Translations under genes and position numbers: made by a program
In this document: piece after piece, positions 18,596 through 29,474 of the stretch
Layout of the letters: each line of letters starts with the position of its first letter
Position numbering within the stretch: position 1 is the first letter of the stretch
The notes under the pieces: model-generated
Seen by the model: the letters and a program-made list of their open reading frames with translations, nothing else
Database searches by the model: none
Told to the model about the DNA's origin: nothing
Origin: Elusimicrobia bacterium GWC2_64_44
GTDB taxonomy: Bacteria; Elusimicrobiota; Elusimicrobia; Elusimicrobiales; UBA9959
DNA: 64,000 nt
Assembly (NCBI GenBank): GCA_001799845.1
Contig: MGUG01000032.1
Location: 1 to 64,000, forward strand
Direction: 5' to 3'

Positions 18596-18601
18596 TATAA
18601 T
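18596..18601 (+). promoter_or_regulatory. -10 element that fixes the alaS start
   Basis: A perfect TATAAT ends 2 bp before an ATG at 18604. Transcription would begin near 18608, so that ATG cannot be used from this promoter and the start at 18640 is favoured. The -35 match (TTCAAC at 18571-18576, 19-bp spacer) is poor. Confidence 0.6.
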
Positions 18602-18639
18602 TAATGGTCAATTTAAGCGCAAAGGACCTTGTTAGACCT

Positions 18640-21282
<2,643 letters not shown>

Positions 21283-21326
21283 AGCGGTATTTGGCTATAA
21301 TATAGCGTAGTTCGCAGGGAACTCTG

Positions 21327-21401
21327 GCGCCCGTAGTGAAATGGATATCACGGGAGCCTCCGAAGCTCTAAGTGCAGGTTCGATTCCTGCCGGGCGCACC
21401 A
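21327..21401 (+). tRNA. tRNA-Arg (anticodon CCG), CCA encoded
   Basis: The acceptor stem GCGCCCG (21327-21333) pairs with CGGGCGC (21391-21397), followed by A and an encoded CCA. The D stem is GTGA/TCAC. The anticodon arm is GGAGC-CTCCGAA-GCTCT with the anticodon CCG at 21360-21362. The variable loop is 4 nt and the T arm is GCAGG-TTCGATT-CCTGC. It reads the CGG codon. Confidence 0.95.
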
Positions 21402-21423
21402 GTTTCCCAGTTCCGCCTCTCAA

Positions 21424-22902
21424 ATGAATTTCGAAGAGGAAATCTCCCTTCTCATCAAATCCCGGTACCCGCTGGTGCTTGTGGATACCATCGACGAGCA
21501 TTACGTGCTGGAGCAGCTGCACTCCCTGGCCGGCAGCCAGGGCTTCACCTTCTATCCCTGGTCGCTCACCAAGGGCCTGCGCATCGGCGCCAACGAGAAC
21601 TCCTTCTACAAGACCGGCGACCCTGTGGCTATGCTGCGCATCGCCGGCGACCTCGTTAAAGAATCCCACAGCGCCATCTTCGCCTTCTCCGATTTTGACC
21701 GCTTCCTCAACGACGCCTCGGTGTCGCGCCTGCTGAAGGACCTGCTGCTGCGCATCAAGGGCACGCCCACCACGGTGGTGCTGCTGGGCGCCGAGGTGAA
21801 GCCGCCGGCCGATATAGCCCCGCTGGCCGCCCGCATCTCCGGCGGCTACCCCGACGAAAAACAGATCTTCAGCGAGATAAACAAGATAGTCGCGGACTAC
21901 CAGCTGACGGCGTCCCACGTGGTGGCGGACCTCTCACCCGAGGACCTGCGGCGCATCGTCAAGACGCTCAAGGGCCTGTCGCTGCAGCAGGTGCGCAACG
22001 CGCTGAACCTCTGCCTGCTCAAGGACGGAGTGCTGAACGGCGCGGACCTGAAGTCCATAGAAAAATTCAAGAAAGAGGCCTTCGACCGCGACGGCATCCT
22101 GGAATATTTCGTCTCCGAGCCGCCCGGCGGCATAGCCGGCTTCGATAACCTCAAGCGCTGGATCTCCGACCGCAAGCGCTCCTTCTTCTCCGACAGCCCG
22201 CTGCCGCCGCCCAAGGGCCTGCTGCTGCTGGGCGTGCAGGGCTGCGGCAAGTCGCTCGCGGCCAAGGTGGCGGCGGGCGAGCTGGGCATCCCGCTGTACC
22301 GCCTGGACCTGACGCGCCTCTATTCCAAGTACATCGGCGAGACAGAGGAGAACCTGCGCAAGGCCCTCTCCACCGTAGAGCGCCTGGCCCCCGTCTGCCT
22401 GTGGATAGACGAGATAGAGAAGATCTTCGCCTCCTCCTCGGGCGACATCGACGGCGGCGTCTCCAAGCGCGTGCTGGGCACCATGCTCACCTGGATGCAG
22501 GAGCGCAAGGACCGCTCTTTCATCGCCGCCACCTCCAACGACATCAACAACCTGCCGCCCGAGCTGCTGCGCAAGGGCCGCTTCGACGAGATCTTCTTCG
22601 CCGACCTGCCGGACGCGCCCGCGCGCGAGGGGATACTGAAGATACACCTGGCCAAGCGCGGCCTGGACCCGTCGGCCTTCGACCCCGCAGGCCTGGCCAA
22701 GGCCTGCGCCGGGTTCAGCGGCGCGGAGATAGAGCAGGCCGTCATAGCGGCCCATTACAGCGCCTCCGGCGCCAACGAGACCATCTCTTCCAAGCACGTG
22801 CTGGAGCAGCTCAGGCTGACCCGCCCGCTTTCCGTCATCAAGGCCGAGGCCGTGGATTTCCTGCGGAACTGGGCCAAAGAAAGAAATATACTGCCGGTCT
22901 GA
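21424..22902 (+). CDS. Ycf46-like AAA+ ATPase (492 aa)
   Basis: This is a cytosolic AAA+ protein of the Ycf46 group, classed near FtsH and the proteasomal ATPases but without a protease or membrane segment. The N-terminal third (about 1-200) is the family's own domain (SRYPLVLVDTIDEHYVLEQL, TVVLLGAEVKPPADI). Walker A is GVQGCGKS (about 270-277), the pore-loop region is SKYIGETEENLRKAL, Walker B is LWIDEIEK (about 325-332), and RKGRFDEIFF gives the arginine finger. Substrates are unknown; cyanobacterial Ycf46 has been linked to carbon and redox regulation. It follows the tRNA by 22 bp. Confidence 0.9.
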   Translation: MNFEEEISLLIKSRYPLVLVDTIDEHYVLEQLHSLAGSQGFTFYPWSLTKGLRIGANENSFYKTGDPVAMLRIAGDLVKESHSAIFAFSDFDRFLNDASVSRLLKDLLLRIKGTPTTVVLLGAEVKPPADIAPLAARISGGYPDEKQIFSEINKIVADYQLTASHVVADLSPEDLRRIVKTLKGLSLQQVRNALNLCLLKDGVLNGADLKSIEKFKKEAFDRDGILEYFVSEPPGGIAGFDNLKRWISDRKRSFFSDSPLPPPKGLLLLGVQGCGKSLAAKVAAGELGIPLYRLDLTRLYSKYIGETEENLRKALSTVERLAPVCLWIDEIEKIFASSSGDIDGGVSKRVLGTMLTWMQERKDRSFIAATSNDINNLPPELLRKGRFDEIFFADLPDAPAREGILKIHLAKRGLDPSAFDPAGLAKACAGFSGAEIEQAVIAAHYSASGANETISSKHVLEQLRLTRPLSVIKAEAVDFLRNWAKERNILPV

Positions 22903-24344
22903 TGAAGACCATACTCGTCACCGGGCCCACGGGCTACATTGGCGGGCGGCTGATACCGCGCCTGCTGGGCAGGGGTTATGCCGTGCGCTGCCTGGCGCGC
23001 CATCCGGAGCGGCTGGAAGGCCGCCCCTGGGCCGGCAGCGTCCGGGTGATCAGGGGGGACGTCCACACCAACGAGGGCCTGGCCGGCGCGCTCGAGGGCA
23101 TACACGCCGCCTACTACCTGGTGCATTCCATGGCCGACGCGCCGGGCTTCGCGGAGATGGAGGCCGTCTCGGCGCGCAACTTCGCCGCCGCCGCGGCGGC
23201 CGCGGGCTGCGGGCGCATCATCTATCTCGGCGGTCCCGGCCAGGACGACCCGTCCCTCTCCCCGCACCTCGCGTCGCGCCACCGCGTGGGCGAGATACTG
23301 CGCTCCACTGGCGTCCCGGTGACCGAGTTCCGCGCCGGCATGATAGTCGGCTCGGGGAGCGTCTCTTTTGAGCTGATCCGCTACCTCGTAGAGCGCATGC
23401 CCCTGATCCCGGCCTGCAGCTGCCTGTGCGCGCATTCCCAGCCGCTGGCGGTCCGCGACGCCCTCTCCTACCTGCTCTCCTGCCTGGCGAAGCCGGAGAC
23501 CGCCGGCAGGATCATCGAGATAGGCGGCTCTACCTGCCACCGCTACCGCGACCTGCTGAAGATCTATGCCGATATCCGCGGCCTGAAGCGGGCCTTTATC
23601 GGGCTGGACTACTGGAACACCTCGCTCTGCAGCGCCATCATAGGCCTGCTGACGCCGATCCCGCGCATCTTCGCCCGGCCGCTGCTCGACAGCCTCCACT
23701 GCGAAGCGACCTGCGACATCTCGGACGCGCTGCGCCTCTTCCCGGAGATAAAGCCGCTGGATTTCGCCACCGCGGTCAAATACGCCCTGGTCCGCCTCAG
23801 CGAGAACGCCGTGGAGACCTCCTGGACCGCCGCTTACACGCCGTCCTACGCCAGGGCCTACACTTTCGAGGACAGGGAGGGCATGATCAGTACCGGCCAT
23901 GTGCTGGACATCGACGCGCCGCCTGCCGCTGTTTTTCGTGTGTTCGCGGGCCTGGGCGGGGAGCGCGGCTGGCTTTTCGGGCAGTGGCTGTGGGATCTGA
24001 AGGCCCTGCAGGACCGGCTGGTGGGAGGCATAGGGATGCGCCGCGGCCGCCGCCACCCGGACACCGTTCACCAGGGCGAGGCGCTGGACTCCTGGCGCGT
24101 GGAGCGTGTCATAGAGGGCCGCCTGCTGCTGCTGCGGGCGGAAATGCGGCTGCCCGGCAAGGGCTGGCTGCAGTTCGAGGCGGTGCCGCGCGGGAGCGCT
24201 TCCACGCTGCGGCTGGCCGCCTATTTCGAGCCGCACGGGCTGTTCGGCAGTCTGTACTGGTACTCGCTGTACCCGGCCCACGCCTACATGTTCAGGGGGC
24301 TGGCGCTGGAGATACGCGCCCGCGCCGAACGAAATCAGGCCTAA
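22902..24344 (+). CDS. SDR-family protein with C-terminal DUF2867 domain (480 aa)
   Basis: The N-terminal half is an extended or atypical short-chain dehydrogenase fold with the NAD(P) motif TGPTGYIGGRL (about 7-17) and a YLVHSM segment, but no clear YxxxK pair. The C-terminal part (about 315-480) matches DUF2867 (VFAGLGGERGWLFGQWLWDLKALQDRLVGG). Proteins of this architecture are often annotated as NAD(P)H-binding proteins; their substrate is unknown. The start overlaps the AAA+ stop by 1 bp (TGATG), suggesting coupled translation. It ends just before the Rrf2 promoter. Confidence 0.85.
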   Translation: MKTILVTGPTGYIGGRLIPRLLGRGYAVRCLARHPERLEGRPWAGSVRVIRGDVHTNEGLAGALEGIHAAYYLVHSMADAPGFAEMEAVSARNFAAAAAAAGCGRIIYLGGPGQDDPSLSPHLASRHRVGEILRSTGVPVTEFRAGMIVGSGSVSFELIRYLVERMPLIPACSCLCAHSQPLAVRDALSYLLSCLAKPETAGRIIEIGGSTCHRYRDLLKIYADIRGLKRAFIGLDYWNTSLCSAIIGLLTPIPRIFARPLLDSLHCEATCDISDALRLFPEIKPLDFATAVKYALVRLSENAVETSWTAAYTPSYARAYTFEDREGMISTGHVLDIDAPPAAVFRVFAGLGGERGWLFGQWLWDLKALQDRLVGGIGMRRGRRHPDTVHQGEALDSWRVERVIEGRLLLLRAEMRLPGKGWLQFEAVPRGSASTLRLAAYFEPHGLFGSLYWYSLYPAHAYMFRGLALEIRARAERNQA

Positions 24345-24345
24345 G

Positions 24346-24374
24346 TTGTCCGATTTGCGGCATAAAGGTATAAT
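24346..24374 (+). promoter_or_regulatory. Sigma-70 promoter of the Rrf2 gene
   Basis: TTGTCC (24346-24351), a 17-bp spacer and TATAAT (24369-24374). The -10 ends 7 nt before the ATG at 24382, so the mRNA may be leaderless. The -35 overlaps TTGTCC, which equals one half of the palindromes at 24833 and 24879, so weak autoregulation is possible. Confidence 0.75.
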
Positions 24375-24381
24375 CGTATAT

Positions 24382-24777
24382 ATGCAAATCAACCTGGAAA
24401 CGGATTACGCGGTACGCTGCATGGTCTACCTGAAGGACCATAAGGACGCGGTCTCCGTGCTGGGCGACGTGGCTAAAGGCACCAGGATCCCGCAGGCTTT
24501 CCTCTCCAAGATACTGCAGAAGATGATCAAGGGCGGCCTTGTGAAGTCCGCCAAGGGCAAGAGCGGCGGCTTCAGGCTCGCCAAGGAGCCGGACCGCATC
24601 AGCGTCTACAATATCATGCAGGCCGTCTGCGGCTGCGAGACCGTGATGAAGGTGGTCTGCTCCAAGACCAAGGAGCCCTGCGCGTTCCTCAAGTCCTGCA
24701 AGATACACGTGGTCTGGCAGGACCTCGGCAAGATCATGAAAATGATACTCGAGTCCAGGAAGCTGTCACAGCTGTAG
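24382..24777 (+). CDS. Rrf2-family transcriptional regulator with a cysteine cluster (131 aa)
   Basis: This is a winged-helix regulator of the Rrf2 family (IscR, NsrR, RsrR relatives). The DNA-binding half shows DYAVRCMVYL, IPQAFLSKILQKMIKGGLVKSAKGKSGGF. The sensor region has Cys83, Cys85, Cys93, Cys100 and Cys106; the last three have the C-x6-C-x5-C spacing of [Fe-S]-binding members, so it probably senses redox state, nitric oxide or cluster supply. I chose the ATG at 24382, at the family N-terminus MQINLETDYAVR. It is followed by a terminator and then two matching palindromes in front of the next operon, its likely target. Confidence 0.92.
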   Translation: MQINLETDYAVRCMVYLKDHKDAVSVLGDVAKGTRIPQAFLSKILQKMIKGGLVKSAKGKSGGFRLAKEPDRISVYNIMQAVCGCETVMKVVCSKTKEPCAFLKSCKIHVVWQDLGKIMKMILESRKLSQL

Positions 24778-24796
24778 GTCGGGCAGCCGCGGTGCG

Positions 24797-24823
24797 GGCC
24801 CCCGCGAGGGGGCCTTTTCTTTT
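24797..24823 (+). terminator. Rho-independent terminator of the Rrf2 gene
   Basis: GGCCCCC-GCGA-GGGGGCC, a perfect 7-bp stem, followed directly by TTTTCTTTT. Confidence 0.92.
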
Positions 24824-24832
24824 GCGTTAAAT

Positions 24833-24893
24833 GGACAAAAACAGTCCAAAAAACCTTGACAATTCGCGCGCCAATATAGGACAATAATAGTCC
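24833..24893 (+). promoter_or_regulatory. Promoter with two copies of a 15-bp palindrome, putative Rrf2 operators
   Basis: GGACAAAAACAGTCC (24833-24847) and GGACAATAATAGTCC (24879-24893) share the pattern GGACAAWAAYAGTCC, with arms GGAC/GTCC. Between them is TTGACA (24856-24861). An 18-bp spacer leads to GACAAT (24880-24885), a -10 candidate lying inside the second palindrome, so a bound protein there would block polymerase. Assignment to the adjacent Rrf2 protein is inference. Confidence 0.78.
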
Positions 24894-24910
24894 GACTATA
24901 AGCTCGCGCG

Positions 24911-25309
24911 ATGAAAAACCGCTTACCGGAAACTTTGCTGACAGCCAGGCCTCAGGATTATCTCCTGTGCGGCGCGGTGCTGGCCGCCTCCCTGCTGTGG
25001 CTGGCGGCGCCGTCGGGCGCCGGCGGCGCGGCCCCGTCGGCTGCGCGCCTGCTGCGCGCGGGCGTCCCGCTGGCCGAGCTGCCGCTGGACCGGCCCGCGC
25101 GGCGCGTTCTGGCGCTGGGCACCGGCCCCGTTACGGTAGAGGTGGTGCCCGGGCGGGGGGTCCACATATCGGATACAAACTGTCCGGCAAAGACCTGCAT
25201 GCATCACGGCTGGGCCAAGGCCACCGGGGAGACCATAGTCTGCCTGCCCAACCAGCTGCTGATCGAGGTGACGGGGGAGGCCGCCGAATATGACGCCGTC
25301 GTCCGCTGA
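24911..25309 (+). CDS. NusG domain II-like exported protein (132 aa)
   Basis: This is a small protein of the NusG_II family (PF07009-like), unrelated in role to NusG itself. One N-terminal membrane anchor or signal (about 17-35) precedes the domain: VTVEVVPGRGVHISDTNCPAKTCMHHGW and TIVCLPNQLLIEV. The conserved cysteines are Cys91, Cys96 and Cys111. In other bacteria this family sits beside ApbE, FMN-binding and Gx-transporter genes, as here. A redox role at the outer face of the membrane is inferred from that. It is the first gene behind the double palindrome; the next gene overlaps it by 20 bp. Confidence 0.87.
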   Translation: MKNRLPETLLTARPQDYLLCGAVLAASLLWLAAPSGAGGAAPSAARLLRAGVPLAELPLDRPARRVLALGTGPVTVEVVPGRGVHISDTNCPAKTCMHHGWAKATGETIVCLPNQLLIEVTGEAAEYDAVVR

Positions 25310-26495
25310 TCCCTCCGGCGCCCGCCGCTCCGCCGCCCTGGTGGCCACCGCCTGCGTGCTGCAGGTGGCCGAATCCTTTATTCCTCACCCCGTGCCCGGC
25401 GTGCGTCTGGGTCTGGCCAATATAGTGACGCTGGTGACGCTGGCCGAGCTGGGCTTCGCGGCCGCGCTGGAGGTGGCCCTGCTGCGCACCGTGGTGGCCT
25501 CGCTGGTGCTGGGGTCTTTCCTGACTCCTGGCTTCCTGCTGAGCTTCTTCAGCGCCGCGGCTAGTACGGCCGTGATGTGGGTGCTGCTGTCCGTTTCCGC
25601 CCGCTTCCCCGGCAAAGGCTTCAGCATAGTAGGCGTTAGCGTGGCCGGCGCGCTGGCTCATAACGCCTCGCAGCTCGGCCTGGCCTACCTGCTGCTGATC
25701 CGCCACGAGAGCATCTTTTACTTCGCCCCCTGGCTGGCCCTGAGCGGCCTGGTCACGGGCTGGCTGACCGCCCTGGTGGCGGCCGAGGTGCTGCGCCGGC
25801 CGGACGCCTTTTCTCTCGCCCTGCCCGGCGTGGCGGGCGCGGCCGTACCCGCGCCGCGCCGCTCTTACGCCCCGGCGGTACCCGCGGAGCTGAAACTGGC
25901 TTTGGCCTGCGCCGCGCTGCTGGCTGCGGTCTTTCTACGGCACCCGCTGGCCTTCCCGGCCCTGGGCGCCGGCCTGCTGGCCCTGATGGCGGCCACGCGC
26001 CTGCCGGCCGCGGAATACGCCTCGCTTCTGCGCAAACTGCGCGGCTTGTCCTGGCTGGCCGCCGTCTCTTTCCTCTTCCCGCTGTTCTTCACCCCGGCCG
26101 GCGGAGACCTGGTGCAGGCGGGGCCTTTTGAATTCGCCCGTGCCGGCCTGCTCTCCGGCTCTGTTTTCGCGGCCCGTATCCTGGTGATGGGCTGGACCGG
26201 TTTCCTGCTTAACGTCTATGCCTCCCCCGCAGAGCTCGCGGACGCCATCGGCCGGCTGTGCCGGCCGTTCGGCCGCCTGGGCTTTCCCGCGGAGAGGACC
26301 GGGGCCGTGATAGGCCTGGCCTGGGGCGAGCTCCCGGCCTTCACCGCCAGGGCGCGCGCCGCCGCCGCGGCCGCCGTGGCGCGCGGAGGCTGGCGCGGCG
26401 CGCCGCTGCGCTGGTCCGTGGGGCTGGCGGCGGGCGTGATAGCGGGGATGTGTGTGCCTGGAGAAGCCGTCAGTGCCGAAACCGCAGCCGCCTGA
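25290..26495 (+). CDS. Gx/ECF S-component-like domain fused to an EcfT-like domain (401 aa)
   Basis: Residues about 1-185 match the Gx transporter group (PF07456, also called heptaprenyl diphosphate synthase component I): FIPHPVPGVRLGLANIVTLVTLAELG and SFLTPGFLLSFFSAAASTAVMW. These are S-component-like membrane proteins. Residues about 200-395 resemble the T component EcfT/CbiQ: LLSGSVFAARILVMGWTGFLL, then SPAELADAIGRLCRPFGRLGFPAE and an Ala/Arg-rich coupling-type helix. No ECF ATPase gene is nearby. Possible cargo is a flavin or quinone precursor, in keeping with the ApbE and FMN-binding genes downstream. GGGGGAGG precedes the ATG. The T-like assignment is less certain than the N-terminal one. 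Confidence 0.75.
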   Translation: MTPSSADPSGARRSAALVATACVLQVAESFIPHPVPGVRLGLANIVTLVTLAELGFAAALEVALLRTVVASLVLGSFLTPGFLLSFFSAAASTAVMWVLLSVSARFPGKGFSIVGVSVAGALAHNASQLGLAYLLLIRHESIFYFAPWLALSGLVTGWLTALVAAEVLRRPDAFSLALPGVAGAAVPAPRRSYAPAVPAELKLALACAALLAAVFLRHPLAFPALGAGLLALMAATRLPAAEYASLLRKLRGLSWLAAVSFLFPLFFTPAGGDLVQAGPFEFARAGLLSGSVFAARILVMGWTGFLLNVYASPAELADAIGRLCRPFGRLGFPAERTGAVIGLAWGELPAFTARARAAAAAAVARGGWRGAPLRWSVGLAAGVIAGMCVPGEAVSAETAAA

Positions 26496-26512
26496 GCTGC
26501 AAGGAGAAAAAA

Positions 26513-27172
26513 ATGAGCAAGGACATACTTAAGAAAGTTAAGCTCGGAGAACTGCCGGGCCCGGTCAAGTGGTTCATTACCATGTTCCTGGTCGTCATGA
26601 CCTGCGGCTACCTGATGGCCATACTGAACATCAATACCTCGATGGGCATACTGCGGGAGTCCTACACCCCCGGCGGCGAGATCACCTACGAGTTCGGCGG
26701 CAGCGCCTACCAGAACATCATCAAGCATTACCGCGGCTCCGCCGAGGACCCGGCCGCCTATCCCGGCATGGACCTGCCGACGATGACCTCGACCAGCCAC
26801 ACGCACTTCATAGCCATGGGCGTGATGGTCTTCTGCCTGGGCCTGCCCTTCCTGTTCACCGTGACGCTGCCGGACTGGCTCAAGAAATTCGTGCTGGTGG
26901 ATTCCTTCGTGGCGGTACTGATCGCCGTGGGCGCGTTCTGGGCCATCAAGTACGTAGCCCCGCAGATGGCGGTGCTGATGATGTTCTCCGGCATGCTGCT
27001 CGGGTTCTGCGTGATGTTCGAGACCACCGTGCCGCTCTACGAGCTGTGGCTTTACAAAGAATGCGAGTGTCCCGCGCCGGCGCCGGCCAAAGAGCCTGCG
27101 GCCGCCGCTCCGGCTCCCGCGCCCTCCACCGCGCCCGCGGACAGCCCCGCGGCCGAAGTAAGTTCCGACTGA
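26513..27172 (+). CDS. Four-TM inner-membrane protein of unknown family (219 aa)
   Basis: I do not recognise it. Four membrane segments are visible at about 20-38, 98-118, 124-145 and 149-172, with an exported loop between the first two (YTPGGEITYEFGGSAYQNIIKHYRG in two parts). STSHTHFIAMGVMVF puts two histidines at the start of the second segment, a place where heme or quinone sites often occur. The tail (about 180-219) is Cys-Glu-Cys followed by Ala/Pro-rich sequence. A strong AAGGAG precedes the start. Being between an S/T-like fusion and a porin in a flavin operon suggests an electron-transfer or assembly role, without proof. Confidence 0.78.
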   Translation: MSKDILKKVKLGELPGPVKWFITMFLVVMTCGYLMAILNINTSMGILRESYTPGGEITYEFGGSAYQNIIKHYRGSAEDPAAYPGMDLPTMTSTSHTHFIAMGVMVFCLGLPFLFTVTLPDWLKKFVLVDSFVAVLIAVGAFWAIKYVAPQMAVLMMFSGMLLGFCVMFETTVPLYELWLYKECECPAPAPAKEPAAAAPAPAPSTAPADSPAAEVSSD

Positions 27173-27226
27173 GGACGTAAGATTTCCGGGCGGCTGCGCC
27201 CGAAAAACCAAACTAAGGAGTAACTA

Positions 27227-28399
27227 ATGAAGAAACTAGCTATACTGGCCGGCTGCGCGGCGCTCTTCGGAGCCCTCGCGCTGCCGTCCGTGGCGGAAGA
27301 AGGGTTGGTGAAGGTGGGCGGGCACATGAAGGGCCCGGTGCTGACCGACAATGTCTGGGGCAAGGTCATGGTCGACGGCGTGAAGAGCGACGGCTCTTAC
27401 TCCGCCGGCAGCTACTTCAGCACGCACGCCTTCCAGCTGTACATCTCGAAGGATATCACCGAGAACGTGTCCGTGCACGCCGTGCCGGACTTCGGCTCGG
27501 CCGGCGCCGGCGCCAGCCCCAGCCTCGGCAAGAAGATGGGCGAGACCCTCAAGGACACCGGCGGCGCTACCGCCTACAAGTTCCAGGAGCTGACCGCCAG
27601 CCTGAACATGACCGAGCTGGGCGTCCAGCTGAAGGCCGGCTACATGAGCCTGCCGTTCACGCAGGACTACGGCAAAGAGCTGTTCTGGCACGAGGAGCAT
27701 AACGGCGGCAAGTTCACGCTGGCCTCCTCCTGGCACGACACCGGCCTCGAGATCTACAAGGCCTTCGAGCTGGGCGGCGTTTCCGTTCCCGCCTCCGCCT
27801 ACATCGTCAACGGCAACAGCAGCCATAACCGCGACAACAACAACAGCCGCGCCGTGATGCTGCACGCCGAGCCCGAGTTCGGCCAGTTGAAGACGTTCGC
27901 GTCCTTCGGCGCCGGCAAGTGGGGCGACTCCGTGGCCCTGGCCACCGGCACGCTCAACGGCGTGGCCGACGACACGGACAAGAAGACCTTCTACCGTGTT
28001 TCGACCGGCCTGGGGTATTCCTACAAGCGCTTCAAGGTGCGCGGCGAAGCCGCCTGGGGCAGGTGGAACGACAGCCTGTCGCTGACCGGCGCGCCGTATT
28101 CCAAAAATCGCGACGACTTCGGCTATTACGGCAAGGTGTTCTACACCGTCATGCCCGACAAGCTGACCGCGATGGCGCACTACAACTACTACGTCAACGA
28201 CGTGGTGAACGCCGGCAAGAACGGCATCATGCAGGAGAAGTACGACACGACCTACCTGGGCCTGCAGTACGAACCGGCCCCGGCGTTCACGGTGCTGGTC
28301 GGCTACACCCGCGGCAACTGGCGGAACAACGATATTCCTACCAAGAAGGACTACGTGCAGTTCAACCGGTTCCAGACCTCGGTGAAGGTGACGTTCTAA
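27227..28399 (+). CDS. Porin-like outer-membrane beta-barrel protein (390 aa)
   Basis: A signal peptide (about 1-23, cleavage near PSVA-EE) is followed by a long run of amphipathic strands with aromatic girdle residues (YRVSTGLGYSYKRFKVRGEAAWGRW, FGYYGKVFYTVMPDKLTAMAHYNYYVND, YLGLQYEPAPAFTVLVGYTRGNW). The last strand is FQTSVKVTF, with the terminal Phe used by the BAM machinery. No CxxCH heme motif is present. It is preceded by AAGGAG. The operon context suggests a channel for a substrate or an electron-transfer conduit partner; substrate unknown. Confidence 0.85.
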   Translation: MKKLAILAGCAALFGALALPSVAEEGLVKVGGHMKGPVLTDNVWGKVMVDGVKSDGSYSAGSYFSTHAFQLYISKDITENVSVHAVPDFGSAGAGASPSLGKKMGETLKDTGGATAYKFQELTASLNMTELGVQLKAGYMSLPFTQDYGKELFWHEEHNGGKFTLASSWHDTGLEIYKAFELGGVSVPASAYIVNGNSSHNRDNNNSRAVMLHAEPEFGQLKTFASFGAGKWGDSVALATGTLNGVADDTDKKTFYRVSTGLGYSYKRFKVRGEAAWGRWNDSLSLTGAPYSKNRDDFGYYGKVFYTVMPDKLTAMAHYNYYVNDVVNAGKNGIMQEKYDTTYLGLQYEPAPAFTVLVGYTRGNWRNNDIPTKKDYVQFNRFQTSVKVTF

Positions 28400-28415
28400 T
28401 AAAGCTGTAAACGGT

Positions 28416-28441
28416 CCCGGGCGGCGCTGAGGCCGCCCGGG
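28416..28441 (+). other. Strong hairpin between the porin and apbE genes
   Basis: CCCGGGCGGC and GCCGCCCGGG form a perfect 10-bp stem with a 6-nt loop and no T-run. It is therefore not a classical terminator and could instead set mRNA stability or partial read-through into apbE. Confidence 0.65.
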
Positions 28442-28452
28442 CCGCTCATAAG

Positions 28453-29463
28453 ATGAAGAAAACACTGGTACTCCTTGCCGCGCTGGCCGCCGCCCTGGGC
28501 TGGGCTTACGCCCTGCGCTCTGGCGCTTTCACGCCCAAGGGCAAGATCATCAAGCGCACGCGCTTCATGATGAACACGCTTTGCACCATCCAGGTCCCCA
28601 ACGACCTGGGCGCCCGCGCTACCGGGGCGGCCATAGAGCGGGCCTTCGACCGCATGGCCGAGCTCGATAAAAAATTCAGCGTAACCAACCCTGAGAGCGC
28701 CGTCTACAAATTCAACCATGACCGCGCGCCTATCACGGACCCCGACGTGGCGGCCGTGGCGGGGACCGCCCTGGAAGTGAGCCGGGCCACCGGCGGGGCC
28801 TTCGACATTACCGTGCAGCCGCTGGTGGACCTGTGGGGCTTTTACACCACTTCTGCCTCGTCGCAGGCAGTGCCCTCCCCCGAGAAGATAAAGGCCGCCC
28901 TCGCCAAAACCGGCTGGCGCCGGATAATTCTCAAGGACGGCCGCGTGACGGCCGCCGACCCGGAAGTGCGGCTGGACCTGGGCGGCATAGCCAAGGGCTA
29001 TATCCTAGGCGAGGGCGCGAAAGCCCTCAAGGCGGCCGGCGTGAAGTCGGCCCTGCTGCTGACCGGCGGCCAGGTGCAGTCCTTCGGCACGGCCGCGCCG
29101 GGCCTGCCCTGGAAAGTGGGCCTGCGCAATCCGCGCAACGACGGCTATGTGGCCAGCCTGCCCTTCGACTCGGAGATGGGCGTGGCCACCGCGGGGGATT
29201 ACGAGCGCTATTTCGAGGCTGGCGGCGTGCGCTATCACCATATACTCGATCCCAAAACCGGCTACCCGGCGCGCAAGACCATGAGCGTCAGCGTGATAAC
29301 CCCGGACCCCGCCTGGGCCGACGCGCTGGACACGGCGCTGTTCGTGCTGGGGCCGGAGCGGGCCCTGGCTTTCGCCCGGGAGCGCGGCCTGGACGTCATA
29401 GTCATCGACGCCGCCGGAAAAATTCAGACCTCGCGGGAAAACCCCGCGCGGAATAAAAAGTGA
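28453..29463 (+). CDS. apbE: FAD:protein FMN transferase ApbE
   Basis: ApbE attaches FMN covalently to a threonine of exported proteins, using FAD. A signal peptide or anchor (about 1-20) is followed by all family motifs: GGAFDITVQPLVDLWGF (about 115-131), LDLGGIAKGY (about 175-184), LLLTGGQVQSFG, AGDYERYFEAGGVRYHHILDPKTGYPA and the Mg2+ site WADALDTALFVLG. At 336 aa it has normal length and looks fully active. The next gene encodes a probable substrate, 11 bp downstream. Compare the divergent paralogue at 17498-18526. Confidence 0.95.
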   Translation: MKKTLVLLAALAAALGWAYALRSGAFTPKGKIIKRTRFMMNTLCTIQVPNDLGARATGAAIERAFDRMAELDKKFSVTNPESAVYKFNHDRAPITDPDVAAVAGTALEVSRATGGAFDITVQPLVDLWGFYTTSASSQAVPSPEKIKAALAKTGWRRIILKDGRVTAADPEVRLDLGGIAKGYILGEGAKALKAAGVKSALLLTGGQVQSFGTAAPGLPWKVGLRNPRNDGYVASLPFDSEMGVATAGDYERYFEAGGVRYHHILDPKTGYPARKTMSVSVITPDPAWADALDTALFVLGPERALAFARERGLDVIVIDAAGKIQTSRENPARNKK

Positions 29464-29474
29464 GGAGAAATACT

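Noticed and set aside
22401-22901. N-terminal extension of the SDR protein through the AAA+ gene
   Set aside because: The extension is an out-of-frame shadow of the ATPase; the TGATG junction and the Rossmann motif start at 22902.
24346-24384. Longer Rrf2 reading frame starting at 24346
   Set aside because: It would include the promoter -35 and -10; the family N-terminus starts at the ATG at 24382.
28416-28441. Terminator splitting the porin from apbE
   Set aside because: Perfect stem but no T-run, and the functional theme continues downstream, so I kept it as a hairpin only.
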